Below are positions 40,805-48,872 of a DNA stretch of 64,000 nt, piece after piece. The notes below the pieces were generated by a model that worked only from the letters and a program-made list of their open reading frames with translations, searched no databases and had not been told where the DNA came from. The stretch's first letter is position 1; each line of letters begins with the position of its first letter. Origin of the DNA: Pimelobacter simplex (GTDB lineage: Bacteria; Actinomycetota; Actinomycetes; Propionibacteriales; Nocardioidaceae); contig NZ_CP096276.1 of assembly GCF_024662235.1 (NCBI RefSeq), forward strand, positions 992,001 through 1,056,000. The letters are read 5' to 3'. The translations under genes and the position numbers were made by a program.

Positions 40805-41675
40805 CGTTCGGCCCGGCCTCGCCGAGGAGTACGACGCCCTGCGCCCCCGCATGATCCGCGTCGCCTACGCCATCGTCGGCTCGCGCGCCGAGGCCGAGGA
40901 CGTCGTCGCCGACTGCTGGCTGCGCCTGGTCGACGCCGACGCCCGGGACCCGGTCCGCGACCTGACCGGCTGGCTGACCGTCGCCGTGGCGCGCGCCGCG
41001 ACCGACGTACTGCGCTCGGCGCGGGTGCGCCGCGAGGAGTACGTCGGCCCCTGGCTCCCCGAGCCCTACGTGGTCGCGGACCCCGCCGACCGGGTCACCC
41101 TCGACGAGACCGTCAGCTATGCGCTGGCCGTCGTCCTGGAGTCGCTCTCGCCGGCCGAGCGCACCGCCTGGGTGCTCCACGACGTCTTCGGCCTGGGCTT
41201 CCCCGAGGTCGCGGCCGTCGTCGGCCGCACCCCGGCCGCCGTCCGCCAGCTCGCCTCCCGCGCCCGCACCCACCTCGCCGCCCAGTCCCCACGCTTCGCC
41301 GTCGACCGCACCGCCCACCAGGCCGTCCTCGACCGCTTCCTCGCCGCCACCGCCGGCGGCGATCTCGACGCCCTCATCGCCACCCTCGACCCCGACGTCG
41401 TCGTCACCTCCGACGGCGGCGGCATGGTCGGCGCAGCCCGCCGTCCCGTCCACGGCGCCGACCGCGCCGCCCGCTTCCTGGTCGGCCTGGTCGCCAAGTA
41501 CGTCGGCGACGTGGAGATCGAGCTGCTCGACGTCAACGGGGCGCCCGCGGTGGGGCTCCGGGAGGACGGGGTGCTGACCTCGCTCGTCGTACTGACGGTG
41601 GTGGGGGAGCGGGCGACGCGGGTGGACATCCTGCGGGCGCCCGCGAAGCTGGCAGCGGTGGAGGCTCAGGCGTAG
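40797..41675 (+). CDS. ECF41-group sigma factor with fused SnoaL-like domain (SigJ-like)
   Basis: A 292-residue protein with sigma2 (about 10-75), the group-specific WLPEP linker motif, sigma4 (about 110-160) and a C-terminal SnoaL/NTF2 domain. DGGGM stands where ECF41 proteins have DGGGK/R, and APAKL near the C-terminus corresponds to NPDKL. In this group the C-terminal extension replaces an anti-sigma factor and modulates activity; the natural ligand is unknown. It overlaps its target gene by 8 bp, so it is auto-amplified from the promoter at 40026. Its 3' end overlaps the convergent globin gene by 10 bp. Confidence 0.93.
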   Translation: MPDVRPGLAEEYDALRPRMIRVAYAIVGSRAEAEDVVADCWLRLVDADARDPVRDLTGWLTVAVARAATDVLRSARVRREEYVGPWLPEPYVVADPADRVTLDETVSYALAVVLESLSPAERTAWVLHDVFGLGFPEVAAVVGRTPAAVRQLASRARTHLAAQSPRFAVDRTAHQAVLDRFLAATAGGDLDALIATLDPDVVVTSDGGGMVGAARRPVHGADRAARFLVGLVAKYVGDVEIELLDVNGAPAVGLREDGVLTSLVVLTVVGERATRVDILRAPAKLAAVEAQA

Positions 41676-42085
41676 TTGAACCGCAGCCCGTCCGGCACCT
41701 GGTCCGCGCTGTCGCTGTAGGCGTTCATCGCCAGGGTCGCCCGCCGGAAGTATGCCGAGATCGCCACCGCCGCCGGCCGCTCGATCCCGACATCGACGAG
41801 CGCCTGGTCGAACAGGTCCAGGCACGCCTCGTCGAGGTCGGGGTGCTCGCCGTTGCCGGCGTGCATCCGCTGCATGCCCGACTCGTCGCCGTAGCCGGCG
41901 GTGTAGAGCGGCGGGCCGCCCAGCGCCTCGGCGAGGTACGCCGCCAGCCGCTCGTCGTGCTGGGGGTGCATGGCGCGCTCGAAGGGGTGGGCGGCGACGG
42001 GGTCGGCGAGGCAGAGAGCGTGCCAGCGGCGGCACAGGTCGAGGAGGGCGTCGAAGCCGCCGGCCTGCTCGTAGAGCGTGCTCAT
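41666..42085 (-). CDS. Globin, truncated-hemoglobin (group II)-like
   Basis: A 139-residue single-domain protein. It has GGFDALLDLC at the start, ERLAAYLAEALGGPPLYT as in group II trHbs, and MQRMH with the proximal His candidate. It would bind heme and O2 or NO, possibly in NO or oxidative-stress defence. It overlaps the upstream Pr6Pr gene by 4 bp, giving the operon TetR-Pr6Pr-globin. Confidence 0.83.
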   Translation of the reverse strand: MSTLYEQAGGFDALLDLCRRWHALCLADPVAAHPFERAMHPQHDERLAAYLAEALGGPPLYTAGYGDESGMQRMHAGNGEHPDLDEACLDLFDQALVDVGIERPAAVAISAYFRRATLAMNAYSDSADQVPDGLRFNYA

Positions 42086-42711
42086 GGTGCGAGTCTCCTG
42101 TCGGCGTAGCGGAATCCGGCGATGAGCGCCGCGAACAGAGCTGTGATCCCGACGCACACCACGGCGACGTGCCCCCAGCCCTCGACCCGGAAGTTCAGGA
42201 ACGGGTACGGCACCCAGCGGGTGGCGCCCGCGACGGCGAGGGTGACGGCGAGCCAGGCGAGGGGCCAGGCGAAGGAGACGGCGACCGCGCGTCCGTCGAC
42301 GCGGGGGCGGGGGCCGAAGGCGAACCAGCCGACCACGGCGAGGACGGGCACCACCATGTGGAGCAGCTTGTCGGCGGCCCAGCTCGCGCCCTCGAGGTCG
42401 AGGAGGGGGCGGAGCAGGAAGAAGTGCACGAGGCCGGTGACGGTGATGCCGACGGTGCCGGCCAGGCGCAGGACGCGGAAGGCGGGACCGTCGCGGAGCG
42501 GGTCGCGGGCGAGGAGGACAGTGGCGACGGCGACGAGCAGGTTGCTCTGGATCGTGAAGTAGGCGACGAAGCGGGCCAGGCGCAGGCCGAGTCCGGGCGG
42601 GTCCTCGTCGACGAGGACGCTCGAGCCCTCGATGACGAGGGCGAGCTGGAGACCGAGCGCGGTGAGGGTGACGACGGCGGTGAGCAGGTGCCAGCCGCGG
42701 GCGGGGGTCAC
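42082..42711 (-). CDS. Pr6Pr-type membrane protein
   Basis: A 209-residue protein with six hydrophobic segments and the pattern YFTIQSNLLVAVAT, LVHFFLLRPLLDLEGASWAADKLLHMVVPVLAVVGW, and GATRWVPYPFLNF, matching the Pr6Pr (FAR-17a/AIG1-like) family. Its function is unknown; eukaryotic relatives hydrolyse lipid esters and the conserved His in HMVVP suits this. GTG 42711 overlaps the TetR gene by 4 bp. Confidence 0.82.
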   Translation of the reverse strand: MTPARGWHLLTAVVTLTALGLQLALVIEGSSVLVDEDPPGLGLRLARFVAYFTIQSNLLVAVATVLLARDPLRDGPAFRVLRLAGTVGITVTGLVHFFLLRPLLDLEGASWAADKLLHMVVPVLAVVGWFAFGPRPRVDGRAVAVSFAWPLAWLAVTLAVAGATRWVPYPFLNFRVEGWGHVAVVCVGITALFAALIAGFRYADRRLAP

Positions 42712-43295
42712 TCGGCGGCCTCGGGGGTGAGCAGGCGCTGGATGGCGTCGCCGTAGATCGCGATCAGGTCCGCGGGATCGGCGGCGGCCAGGATCGGGTC
42801 CTCCTGGACGTAGAGCATGGTGAGCAGGCCGCCGATCTGGGCGACGGCGAGCGCGGCGCGCAGCTCGCGGTCGGCTCCGGTCAGGCGCGGGGTCAGGGGA
42901 GCGACGTAGGTCTCGGCGGTGTGCCGGACCATCTCCTCGCGGACCTGGTCGCGGTGGGCGGCCTGGGCGAGCGCCACGAACCGCTTCCGTACGACGGGTC
43001 GGCCGGGGTCGACAAAGTAGGCGACGAGGCGGCGTCCGACGGTCTCGATCGGGCCTTCGAGGACGCTGCCCAGGCCGAGGGACGTGTCCACGGTGCGCAG
43101 GAAGAGCGCCTCCTTGGAGCCGAAGTGGCGGATCACCAGCGCCGGGTCGACGCCAGCCTCGGCGGCGATGGCGCGGACCGAGGCGCGCTCGAAGCCGCGC
43201 TCGGCGAAGAGGGTGCGCGCGGCCTCCTCGATGGCGGCCCGGGTCGCCCGGCCGGCGGGCCGCAGGTGGTCCGTGGCGGGAGAGGTCTTCGTCAC
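42708..43295 (-). CDS. TetR family transcriptional regulator
   Basis: A 195-residue protein with an N-terminal TetR helix-turn-helix (AAIEEAARTLFAERGFERASVRAIAAEAGVDPALVIRHFGSKEALF). GTG 43295 is chosen because TACGGT ends 6 nt before it; an in-frame ATG at 43313 would lie at the -10 itself. It is divergent from an MFS exporter, with a pair of 15-bp inverted operator arms between them, and heads an operon with Pr6Pr and globin genes. It probably represses both directions and is released by a substrate of the exporter. Confidence 0.88.
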   Translation of the reverse strand: MTKTSPATDHLRPAGRATRAAIEEAARTLFAERGFERASVRAIAAEAGVDPALVIRHFGSKEALFLRTVDTSLGLGSVLEGPIETVGRRLVAYFVDPGRPVVRKRFVALAQAAHRDQVREEMVRHTAETYVAPLTPRLTGADRELRAALAVAQIGGLLTMLYVQEDPILAAADPADLIAIYGDAIQRLLTPEAAE

Positions 43296-43324
43296 ACCGC
43301 AACCGTAGGGCATCGGGGTCTTCG

Positions 43325-43363
43325 GTCAACGGTGTTGACACTCACACCGTCAACACCGTTGAC
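43325..43363. promoter_or_regulatory. TetR operator pair (15-bp inverted arms)
   Basis: GTCAACGGTGTTGAC (43325-43339) and GTCAACACCGTTGAC (43349-43363) are exact reverse complements separated by 9 nt. Each arm is itself an imperfect palindrome (GTCAAC...GTTGAC). The site covers the -35 region of the TetR promoter and ends 9 nt before the MFS start, so it can repress both genes. Confidence 0.85.
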
Positions 43364-43372
43364 TCAGCCCTC

Positions 43373-44803
43373 GTGACCGCGACCTCCTCTGCCCCCGGCG
43401 CCCCGGTCGACGCCGGAACCGCCCGGACGGGCTCCCCCCTCGTGACCGTCGTCGTGCTCTGCCTGGGCGGCCTCGTCGCCTCGCTGACGCAGACGATGGT
43501 GATCCCCATCCAGGGGCAGCTCGCCGGGCTGCTCCACACCAGCGAGGCCAACGCCTCCTGGGTGATCACCTCGACGCTCGTCGCCGGTGCGATCGCGATG
43601 CCGATCTCCGGACGGCTCGGCGACCTGTTCGGCAAGCAGCGGGTGCTGGCGATCAGCGCCGGCGTGCTGCTCGTCGGCTCCCTGGTGTGCGCGCTGAGCA
43701 ACAGCCTCGTGCCGATGCTCGCCGGCCGCCTGCTCCAGGGCTTCGCGATGGGCTTCATCCCGGTCGGCATCGCGCTCCTGCGCGAGGTCACCCCGCCGCG
43801 CCTGACCGCGACCGCGATGGCCGCGATGAGCGCGACGCTCGGCGTGGGCGGCGCGATCGGCCTGCCGCTGTCGGCCTGGATCGTGCAGGACTACAGCTGG
43901 CACACGCTCTTCTGGGTCTCCACCGGGCTGGCCGCGGTGGTCGCGCTCGCCGTCGTCCTCCTGGTCCCGCACGTCAAGGACGCCGTCCCCGGCCGTTTCG
44001 ACGTGGTCGGCGCCATCGGCCTGGCGCTCGGTCTGGTCGCGCTGCTCGTCGCGGTCTCCAAGGGCAACGAGTGGGGCTGGAGCCACGGTCGCACCCTCGG
44101 CCTGATCGTCACCGGCGTGCTGGTCCTGCTCGCGTGGGGCAGCTACGAGCTGCGCGTGAGCGACCCGCTCTGCGACCTGCGCGTCTCGGCCCGGCGTCCG
44201 GTGCTGCTGACCAACGCCGCCGCCATCGCGATCGGCTTCGGCATGATGGCGCAGGCGATCGTCGTCCCGCGGCTGCTGCAGTCGCCGTCGGCGACCGGCT
44301 ACGGCCTCGACCAGACGCTGCTCGAGACCGGCCTGTGGATGGCGCCCGGCGGTCTGGTGATGATGGCGTTCTCGCCGATCTCGGGCCGGCTGATCCGGGT
44401 CGTCGGCGCCCGCGTCACGCTGATGCTCGGCGGCACCGTGCTGGGCATGGGCTACGTCTTCGCGCTCTTCCTCACCGACGCGCCGTGGCAGCTCATGGTC
44501 GCCTCGTGCATCAACTCCGCCGGTGTCGGCATCGGGTACGCCGCCATGCCGACCCTCATCCTCGAGTCGGTCCCGCTCGCCGAGGCCGGCTCCGGCGTCG
44601 GCATCAACGGCCTGATGCGCTCGATCGGCACCAGTGTCTCCTCCGCCGTGATGGCCGCGATCCTCACCTCCGCCACGATCGACCTCGGCGGTCACGAGCT
44701 GCCCAGCGAGGACGCCTTCGCGATCTGCTTCGGGGTCGGAGCGGCGGCCGCCTTCCTCGGCGTCCTCCTCGCCGCGCTGGTGCCCCGGCGCCGGTTGCCG
44801 TGA
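43373..44803 (+). CDS. MFS transporter, DHA2/EmrB-like (14 TM)
   Basis: A 476-residue exporter with about 14 hydrophobic segments, GRLGDLFGKQRVL (motif A) and GRLLQGFAMGFIPVGIALLRE (motif C region). GTG 43373 lies just after the TetR operator, so expression is probably induced when the repressor is released. It probably exports a drug or toxic metabolite. Confidence 0.92.
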   Translation: MTATSSAPGAPVDAGTARTGSPLVTVVVLCLGGLVASLTQTMVIPIQGQLAGLLHTSEANASWVITSTLVAGAIAMPISGRLGDLFGKQRVLAISAGVLLVGSLVCALSNSLVPMLAGRLLQGFAMGFIPVGIALLREVTPPRLTATAMAAMSATLGVGGAIGLPLSAWIVQDYSWHTLFWVSTGLAAVVALAVVLLVPHVKDAVPGRFDVVGAIGLALGLVALLVAVSKGNEWGWSHGRTLGLIVTGVLVLLAWGSYELRVSDPLCDLRVSARRPVLLTNAAAIAIGFGMMAQAIVVPRLLQSPSATGYGLDQTLLETGLWMAPGGLVMMAFSPISGRLIRVVGARVTLMLGGTVLGMGYVFALFLTDAPWQLMVASCINSAGVGIGYAAMPTLILESVPLAEAGSGVGINGLMRSIGTSVSSAVMAAILTSATIDLGGHELPSEDAFAICFGVGAAAAFLGVLLAALVPRRRLP

Positions 44804-44917
44804 CCCCGCGGCACGGGTAACCGGAACCTCCCCCCGTCCCGCTCGTTGGACCGGCAGGCCCGTCCTCGGAGCTGGCCGAACGTCGTCGTGGCGACTGGGG
44901 GGTTCTGCGACGCAGGA

Positions 44918-44945
44918 GCGGTCCCGGTCCTCGGACCGGGGCCGC
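44918..44945. terminator. Strong hairpin between MFS and DUF445 genes
   Basis: A 13-bp stem (44918-44930 with 44933-44945, one G-U pair) around CCTCGG, without a T-tract. The rest of the 182-bp gap shows only the DUF445 promoter. Confidence 0.55.
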
Positions 44946-44985
44946 TTCGACGTTCCGGGCCCCTCCGTAGGCGAGGATGGTCCGC

Positions 44986-46245
44986 GTGTCCGGCCCCTTG
45001 ATCGCCTCCGACCCCACCGCCGACGCGGTACGACGCAGCGCGCTGCGCCGGATGCGCACCGTCGCGGTCGCGCTGCTCCTGCTCGCCGCCGCCGTCTACG
45101 TCGTCACCCTCGGCGAGGACGGCTTCTGGGGCTTCGTCAACGCAGGGGCCGAGGCCTCGATGGTCGGTGCCATCGCCGACTGGTTCGCGGTGACCGCGCT
45201 GTTCAAGCACCCCCTGGGCCTGCCGATCCCGCACACCGCGCTCATCCCGAAGCGCAAGGACGACCTCGGCAAGGGGCTCGAGGAGTTCGTGGGGGAGAAC
45301 TTCCTCCAGGAGGACATCATCCGCGAGCGGGTGCTCGGCGTGCAGGTCGCGCAGCGGGTGGGGGACTGGCTCGCCGTACCCGCCAACGCCGAGCGCGTGG
45401 TCACCGAGGGCTCCGAGCTCGCCGCGCTCGCGCTGGGCAAGGTGCGCGACGACCACATCGAGGCGCTCGTGACCGAGGCGCTCGTGCCGCGCTTCCGCGA
45501 GGAGCCGATCGCGCCGCTGCTCGGCGGCCTGCTCGCCGAGGCGATCCGCGACGACCTGCACCACGGCCTGGTCGACCTGATGCTCGAGGAGATGCACGGC
45601 TGGCTGCTGGCCAACCCCGAGACCGTGCACGACGTGCTGGGGGAGCGGGCGCCGTGGTGGGCGCCGGACTCGGTCAACACCTACGTGATCAACCGGCTCC
45701 ACCTCGAGGTCGTCCGCTGGGTCGGCGAGATCCGCGAGAACCCGGACCACCGGGCCCGCCGCGCCCTCGACTCGATGCTCGTCCAGCTCTCCGACGACCT
45801 GCTGGCCAACCCGAGCACCCAGGCCCGCGCCGAGCGGCTCAAGGAGCGGGTGCTCGACCACCCGGCGGTGATCGCGAGCGCGATCTCGCTGTGGCAGGCG
45901 CTGCGCAAGGCGCTGCTGTCGTCGCTGGCCGACCCGGCGGGCGCCGTACGGCGTCGGCTGCTGGTGGAGATCGAGGGCGCCTCCGCCCGGCTGCGCTCCG
46001 ACGCGGCCCTGCGCGAGCGGCTCGACCGGGTCGCCGCGGACGGCGCCGTGTTCGTCGTCGACCGCTACGGCGCCGAGCTCACCGCCGTCATCACCCACAC
46101 GATCGAGCGCTGGGACGGCAAGGAGGCGGCGCGGCGCATCGAGCTGCACGTCGGGCGCGACCTGCAGTTCATCCGGATCAACGGCACCATCGTGGGCGGC
46201 CTGGTGGGGGTCCTGATCCACACGATCTCGGTGGTGCTTCACTGA
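44986..46245 (+). CDS. DUF445 family membrane protein
   Basis: A 419-residue protein with one N-terminal membrane segment (about 25-42), then DGFWGFVNAGAEASMVGAIADWFAVTALF, the DUF445 signature, a long helical region of about 300 residues, and a C-terminal hydrophobic segment (NGTIVGGLVGVLIHTISVVL). Function is unknown. GTG 44986 is preferred because GAGGAT ends 7 nt upstream; ATG 44977 is the alternative. It is translationally coupled to the S4 gene (TGATG). Confidence 0.86.
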   Translation: MSGPLIASDPTADAVRRSALRRMRTVAVALLLLAAAVYVVTLGEDGFWGFVNAGAEASMVGAIADWFAVTALFKHPLGLPIPHTALIPKRKDDLGKGLEEFVGENFLQEDIIRERVLGVQVAQRVGDWLAVPANAERVVTEGSELAALALGKVRDDHIEALVTEALVPRFREEPIAPLLGGLLAEAIRDDLHHGLVDLMLEEMHGWLLANPETVHDVLGERAPWWAPDSVNTYVINRLHLEVVRWVGEIRENPDHRARRALDSMLVQLSDDLLANPSTQARAERLKERVLDHPAVIASAISLWQALRKALLSSLADPAGAVRRRLLVEIEGASARLRSDAALRERLDRVAADGAVFVVDRYGAELTAVITHTIERWDGKEAARRIELHVGRDLQFIRINGTIVGGLVGVLIHTISVVLH

Positions 46246-46532
46246 TGCCCATGTTCGGCCGCAAACGCAAGGACCCCGAGCCCGCGGGCCCGGTACCCGT
46301 CGACGTCGCGATCCGCGACGAGTCGATCCGGCTCGGTCAGTTCCTCAAGCTCGCCAACCTGGTCGAGTCCGGGGCCGAGGCCAAGCCGGTCATCGCCGAC
46401 GGGCTGGTCCAGGTCAACGGCGAGGTCGACACCCGCCGGGGGCGCCAGCTCCGGGTCGGGGACGTCGTGGAGCTGAACGGGCAGGCCGCCCGGGTCGCCG
46501 ACGGCGACGTACCGGACGACCTGCCCTGGTAG
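46245..46532 (+). CDS. S4-domain RNA-binding protein
   Basis: A 95-residue protein with an S4 domain (IRLGQFLKLANLVESGAEAKPVIADGLVQVNGEVDTRRGRQLRVGDVVEL), resembling small YbcJ/Hsp15-like proteins that bind structured RNA or ribosomes. It starts within the stop of the DUF445 gene (TGATG). Confidence 0.85.
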   Translation: MPMFGRKRKDPEPAGPVPVDVAIRDESIRLGQFLKLANLVESGAEAKPVIADGLVQVNGEVDTRRGRQLRVGDVVELNGQAARVADGDVPDDLPW

Positions 46533-46552
46533 GTCGTGCGCTCGAGCTCAGC

Positions 46553-46924
46553 TCACTTCACGTCGAGCAGGTCGACCACGAAGATCAGCGTCTCGCCCGG
46601 CTTGATCACGCCACCGGCGCCACGGTCGCCGTAGCCCAGGTGCGGCGGGATGACGAGCTGGCGGCGGCCGCCGACCTTCATGCCCTGGACGCCGGTGTCC
46701 CAGCCCTGGATGACCTGGCCGATGCCGAGGCGGAAGTCCAGCGGCGCGCCGCGGTTGTACGACGCGTCGAACTCCTCGCCGCTGGACAGCGCGACGCCGA
46801 CGTAGTGGACCGACACGGTGTTGCCGGCCGCGGCCTCGGCGCCGTCGCCGACGGTGAGGTCGGTGATGACGAGGTCGGTGGGCGGGGTGGGGTCGACGAA
46901 GTCGATCTCAGGCTTCTGGCTCAT
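46553..46924 (-). CDS. FKBP-type peptidyl-prolyl isomerase
   Basis: A 123-residue cytosolic FKBP domain with VSVHYVGVALSSGEEFDASYNRG, GQVIQGWDTGVQGMKVGGRRQLVIPPHLGYG and ETLIFVVDLLDV; all main FKBP pocket residues appear present. It catalyses prolyl cis-trans isomerisation in protein folding. TAGGCT lies 6 nt before the ATG, so it is leaderless. It is divergent from the PP2C operon. Confidence 0.93.
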   Translation of the reverse strand: MSQKPEIDFVDPTPPTDLVITDLTVGDGAEAAAGNTVSVHYVGVALSSGEEFDASYNRGAPLDFRLGIGQVIQGWDTGVQGMKVGGRRQLVIPPHLGYGDRGAGGVIKPGETLIFVVDLLDVK

Positions 46925-46930
46925 CCCGCC

Positions 46931-47009
46931 AGCCTAGGACCTCGGGTGCGACCCGCGGGATCCGCGGGTCGGTGAAGGGTCGGTAGATCGCGCCGGCACC
47001 TTGTAGGCT
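46931..47009. promoter_or_regulatory. Divergent promoter region of FKBP and PP2C operon
   Basis: The minus-strand -10 TAGGCT (46931-46936) serves FKBP. The plus-strand TAGGCT (47004-47009) serves the seven-gene operon, with a leader of about 55 nt. Between them lies a 9-bp inverted repeat GACCCGCGG-GAT-CCGCGGGTC (46950-46970), a possible operator for both. Confidence 0.6.
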
Positions 47010-47071
47010 GCGCGCAGAGCGTCCCACCGCAGGATGGATGGGATCGATGGGGAGGTCTCGGGGGGAACGCC

Positions 47072-47893
47072 GTGCGGGTCAACGCGACAGGTGCCGAGGC
47101 GTGGACGTCGCCGGACAGTGCGTCGCGCCTGGTCTACGCCGCCGGCACGCACCCGGGGCGGGTCCGCGACCTCAACGAGGACTCCTCGCTGGTGGCGCCG
47201 CCGGTCTTCCTGGTCGCCGACGGCATGGGCGGCAACGACCGCGGTGACGTCGCGAGCCGGCTGGTCGCGGAGTCGTTCGAGCCGCTGGCCACGCTGCCGC
47301 TGGTCGAGGCGGGCGACGTCGAGGCCGCCATCGTGGCCGCGCAGCACCGGGTGGGGGCACTGGCCGATCCGGCCGAGGGGGCGGCGGCGCCGGGGTCGAC
47401 GCTGGTCGCGGCGGCGCACGTGCTCCAGGACGGGCACGGGTACTGGCTGCTGGCCAACATCGGCGACTCCCGCGCCTACCTGTTCACCGCCGACGGGGTC
47501 CTCGACCAGATCTCGAAGGACCACTCCGTCGTCCAGGAGCTCATCGACGCCGGCCGGCTGACCACGGACGAGGCCATCGGGCACCCCGAGCGGCACATCA
47601 TCACCCGGGCGATCGGCGCCCTCAGCGCCGCCCAGGCCGACTTCTCGCTGGTGCCGGCCGAGCCGGGGGCGCGGCTGCTGCTGTGCTCCGACGGACTCAC
47701 CTCGGAGCTCTCCGACACCGCCATCGGGCACATCCTCTCCGAGCGGATGCCGGCCGACCGCACCGTGCTGACCCTGGTCGACGCGGCCGTCTCGGCCGGC
47801 GGGCACGACAACGTGACCGTCGTGGTGATCGACGTCGTGGCCACCGCCGGACCCGACGAGGACACCAGCCCCGCGCCCTGGGAGCGGCGATGA
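47072..47893 (+). CDS. PP2C-type protein Ser/Thr phosphatase
   Basis: A 273-residue cytosolic phosphatase with all PP2C motifs: RDLNEDSS, VADGMGGNDRG, GSTLVAA, NIGDSRAYL, KDHSVVQEL, CSDGLTSEL and GHDNVTVVV, which supply the metal-binding aspartates. It should remove phosphates from Ser/Thr placed by the kinase two genes downstream. GTG 47072 has a GGGGGGAA site. It is the first gene of a seven-gene operon and overlaps the FHA gene by 4 bp. Confidence 0.93.
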   Translation: MRVNATGAEAWTSPDSASRLVYAAGTHPGRVRDLNEDSSLVAPPVFLVADGMGGNDRGDVASRLVAESFEPLATLPLVEAGDVEAAIVAAQHRVGALADPAEGAAAPGSTLVAAAHVLQDGHGYWLLANIGDSRAYLFTADGVLDQISKDHSVVQELIDAGRLTTDEAIGHPERHIITRAIGALSAAQADFSLVPAEPGARLLLCSDGLTSELSDTAIGHILSERMPADRTVLTLVDAAVSAGGHDNVTVVVIDVVATAGPDEDTSPAPWERR

Positions 47894-48870
47894 GCACGGC
47901 GTACGTCCCGGGCGAGCTGGCCACGCTGGTCACCGGCGACGCGATCGTCCTCGCCCCGGCCGACCGGCTCGCCGACCTCGTCGCGCTGGCCGGACCAGGC
48001 CTGAGCCCCGCCCCCGCGGCCTGGACCGCCGCGCTCGGCGGCCTGCCCGAGCTCGCCGCCGTCGTGCGCGAGGGCGACGTGCTGCGCCTGCTCGCCCGCG
48101 GTGGGTACGCCGTGCGCGCGGGCGGGTTGAGCGTCGACGGCCGTGCGGGTGCCCCGGGCACCACCACCGAGACCTCCACCCCGCTGACCGCCGGCGTCGT
48201 CGTCGAGCTCGGTCCGCTCGGGGTGGCGCTCACCGGAACCGGACCCGGTCCCGCGCTGCTGCCCATCGGCGCCGGCGTCGTGCGCAGCGGCGGCGTCCGC
48301 TGGTGCCCGCTGGGGGAGCCCGCCCCGGCCCCCGCGGCCCCCGCGGCTCCCGAGCACACCGTCGTCCGCGGGGCGGCCCCGGTCGCACCGGCCATCCCGG
48401 TCGACCCCGACCACGACGGCCGCACCATCACCCCGGCCCAGCTCCAGGCGCTGCGCGCCACCCCGTCCGCCGCCGTGCCCGCAGCCCCACCCCCGCCCCT
48501 GCCGCCGCCCCCGCCGGTCCGCCCGCTGGTCGCGCTGCGCCTCTCGACCGGCCGTGTCGTCCCCGTACGACGCCGGGTGCTCGTCGGCCGCAGCCCCCGG
48601 GTGCAGCAGGTCGGCGGCAGTGCCAACCTGCCCGCGCTGGTCACCGTGGACGATCCCTATGTCTCCGGGACCCACCTCGAGGTCTCCTCCGACGGCACCC
48701 GGGTCACCGCCACCGACACCTCCACCAACGGCACGCTGCTGACCCGGCCCGGCCAGATCCCGGTCCCGCTCGACCACGGGGTGCCGACCGAGGTGGCGAT
48801 GGGTGACGTGCTCACGCTGTCCAAGGGCGTCACCGCGACCGTCGTCCCCGCGCACGAGGCGGAGGGCTGA
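47890..48870 (+). CDS. FHA-domain protein
   Basis: A 326-residue protein. Residues 1-150 form an unrecognised globular part, about 150-215 are Pro/Ala-rich (PPPPLPPPPP), and about 218-320 are an FHA domain with VGRSP, SGTHLEV and STNGTLL, which bind phosphothreonine. It should dock onto kinase-phosphorylated proteins and act as an adaptor. It overlaps the PP2C gene by 4 bp and ends 2 nt before the kinase gene, in the usual kinase-phosphatase-FHA cassette. Confidence 0.9.
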   Translation: MSTAYVPGELATLVTGDAIVLAPADRLADLVALAGPGLSPAPAAWTAALGGLPELAAVVREGDVLRLLARGGYAVRAGGLSVDGRAGAPGTTTETSTPLTAGVVVELGPLGVALTGTGPGPALLPIGAGVVRSGGVRWCPLGEPAPAPAAPAAPEHTVVRGAAPVAPAIPVDPDHDGRTITPAQLQALRATPSAAVPAAPPPPLPPPPPVRPLVALRLSTGRVVPVRRRVLVGRSPRVQQVGGSANLPALVTVDDPYVSGTHLEVSSDGTRVTATDTSTNGTLLTRPGQIPVPLDHGVPTEVAMGDVLTLSKGVTATVVPAHEAEG

Positions 48871-48872
48871 GC

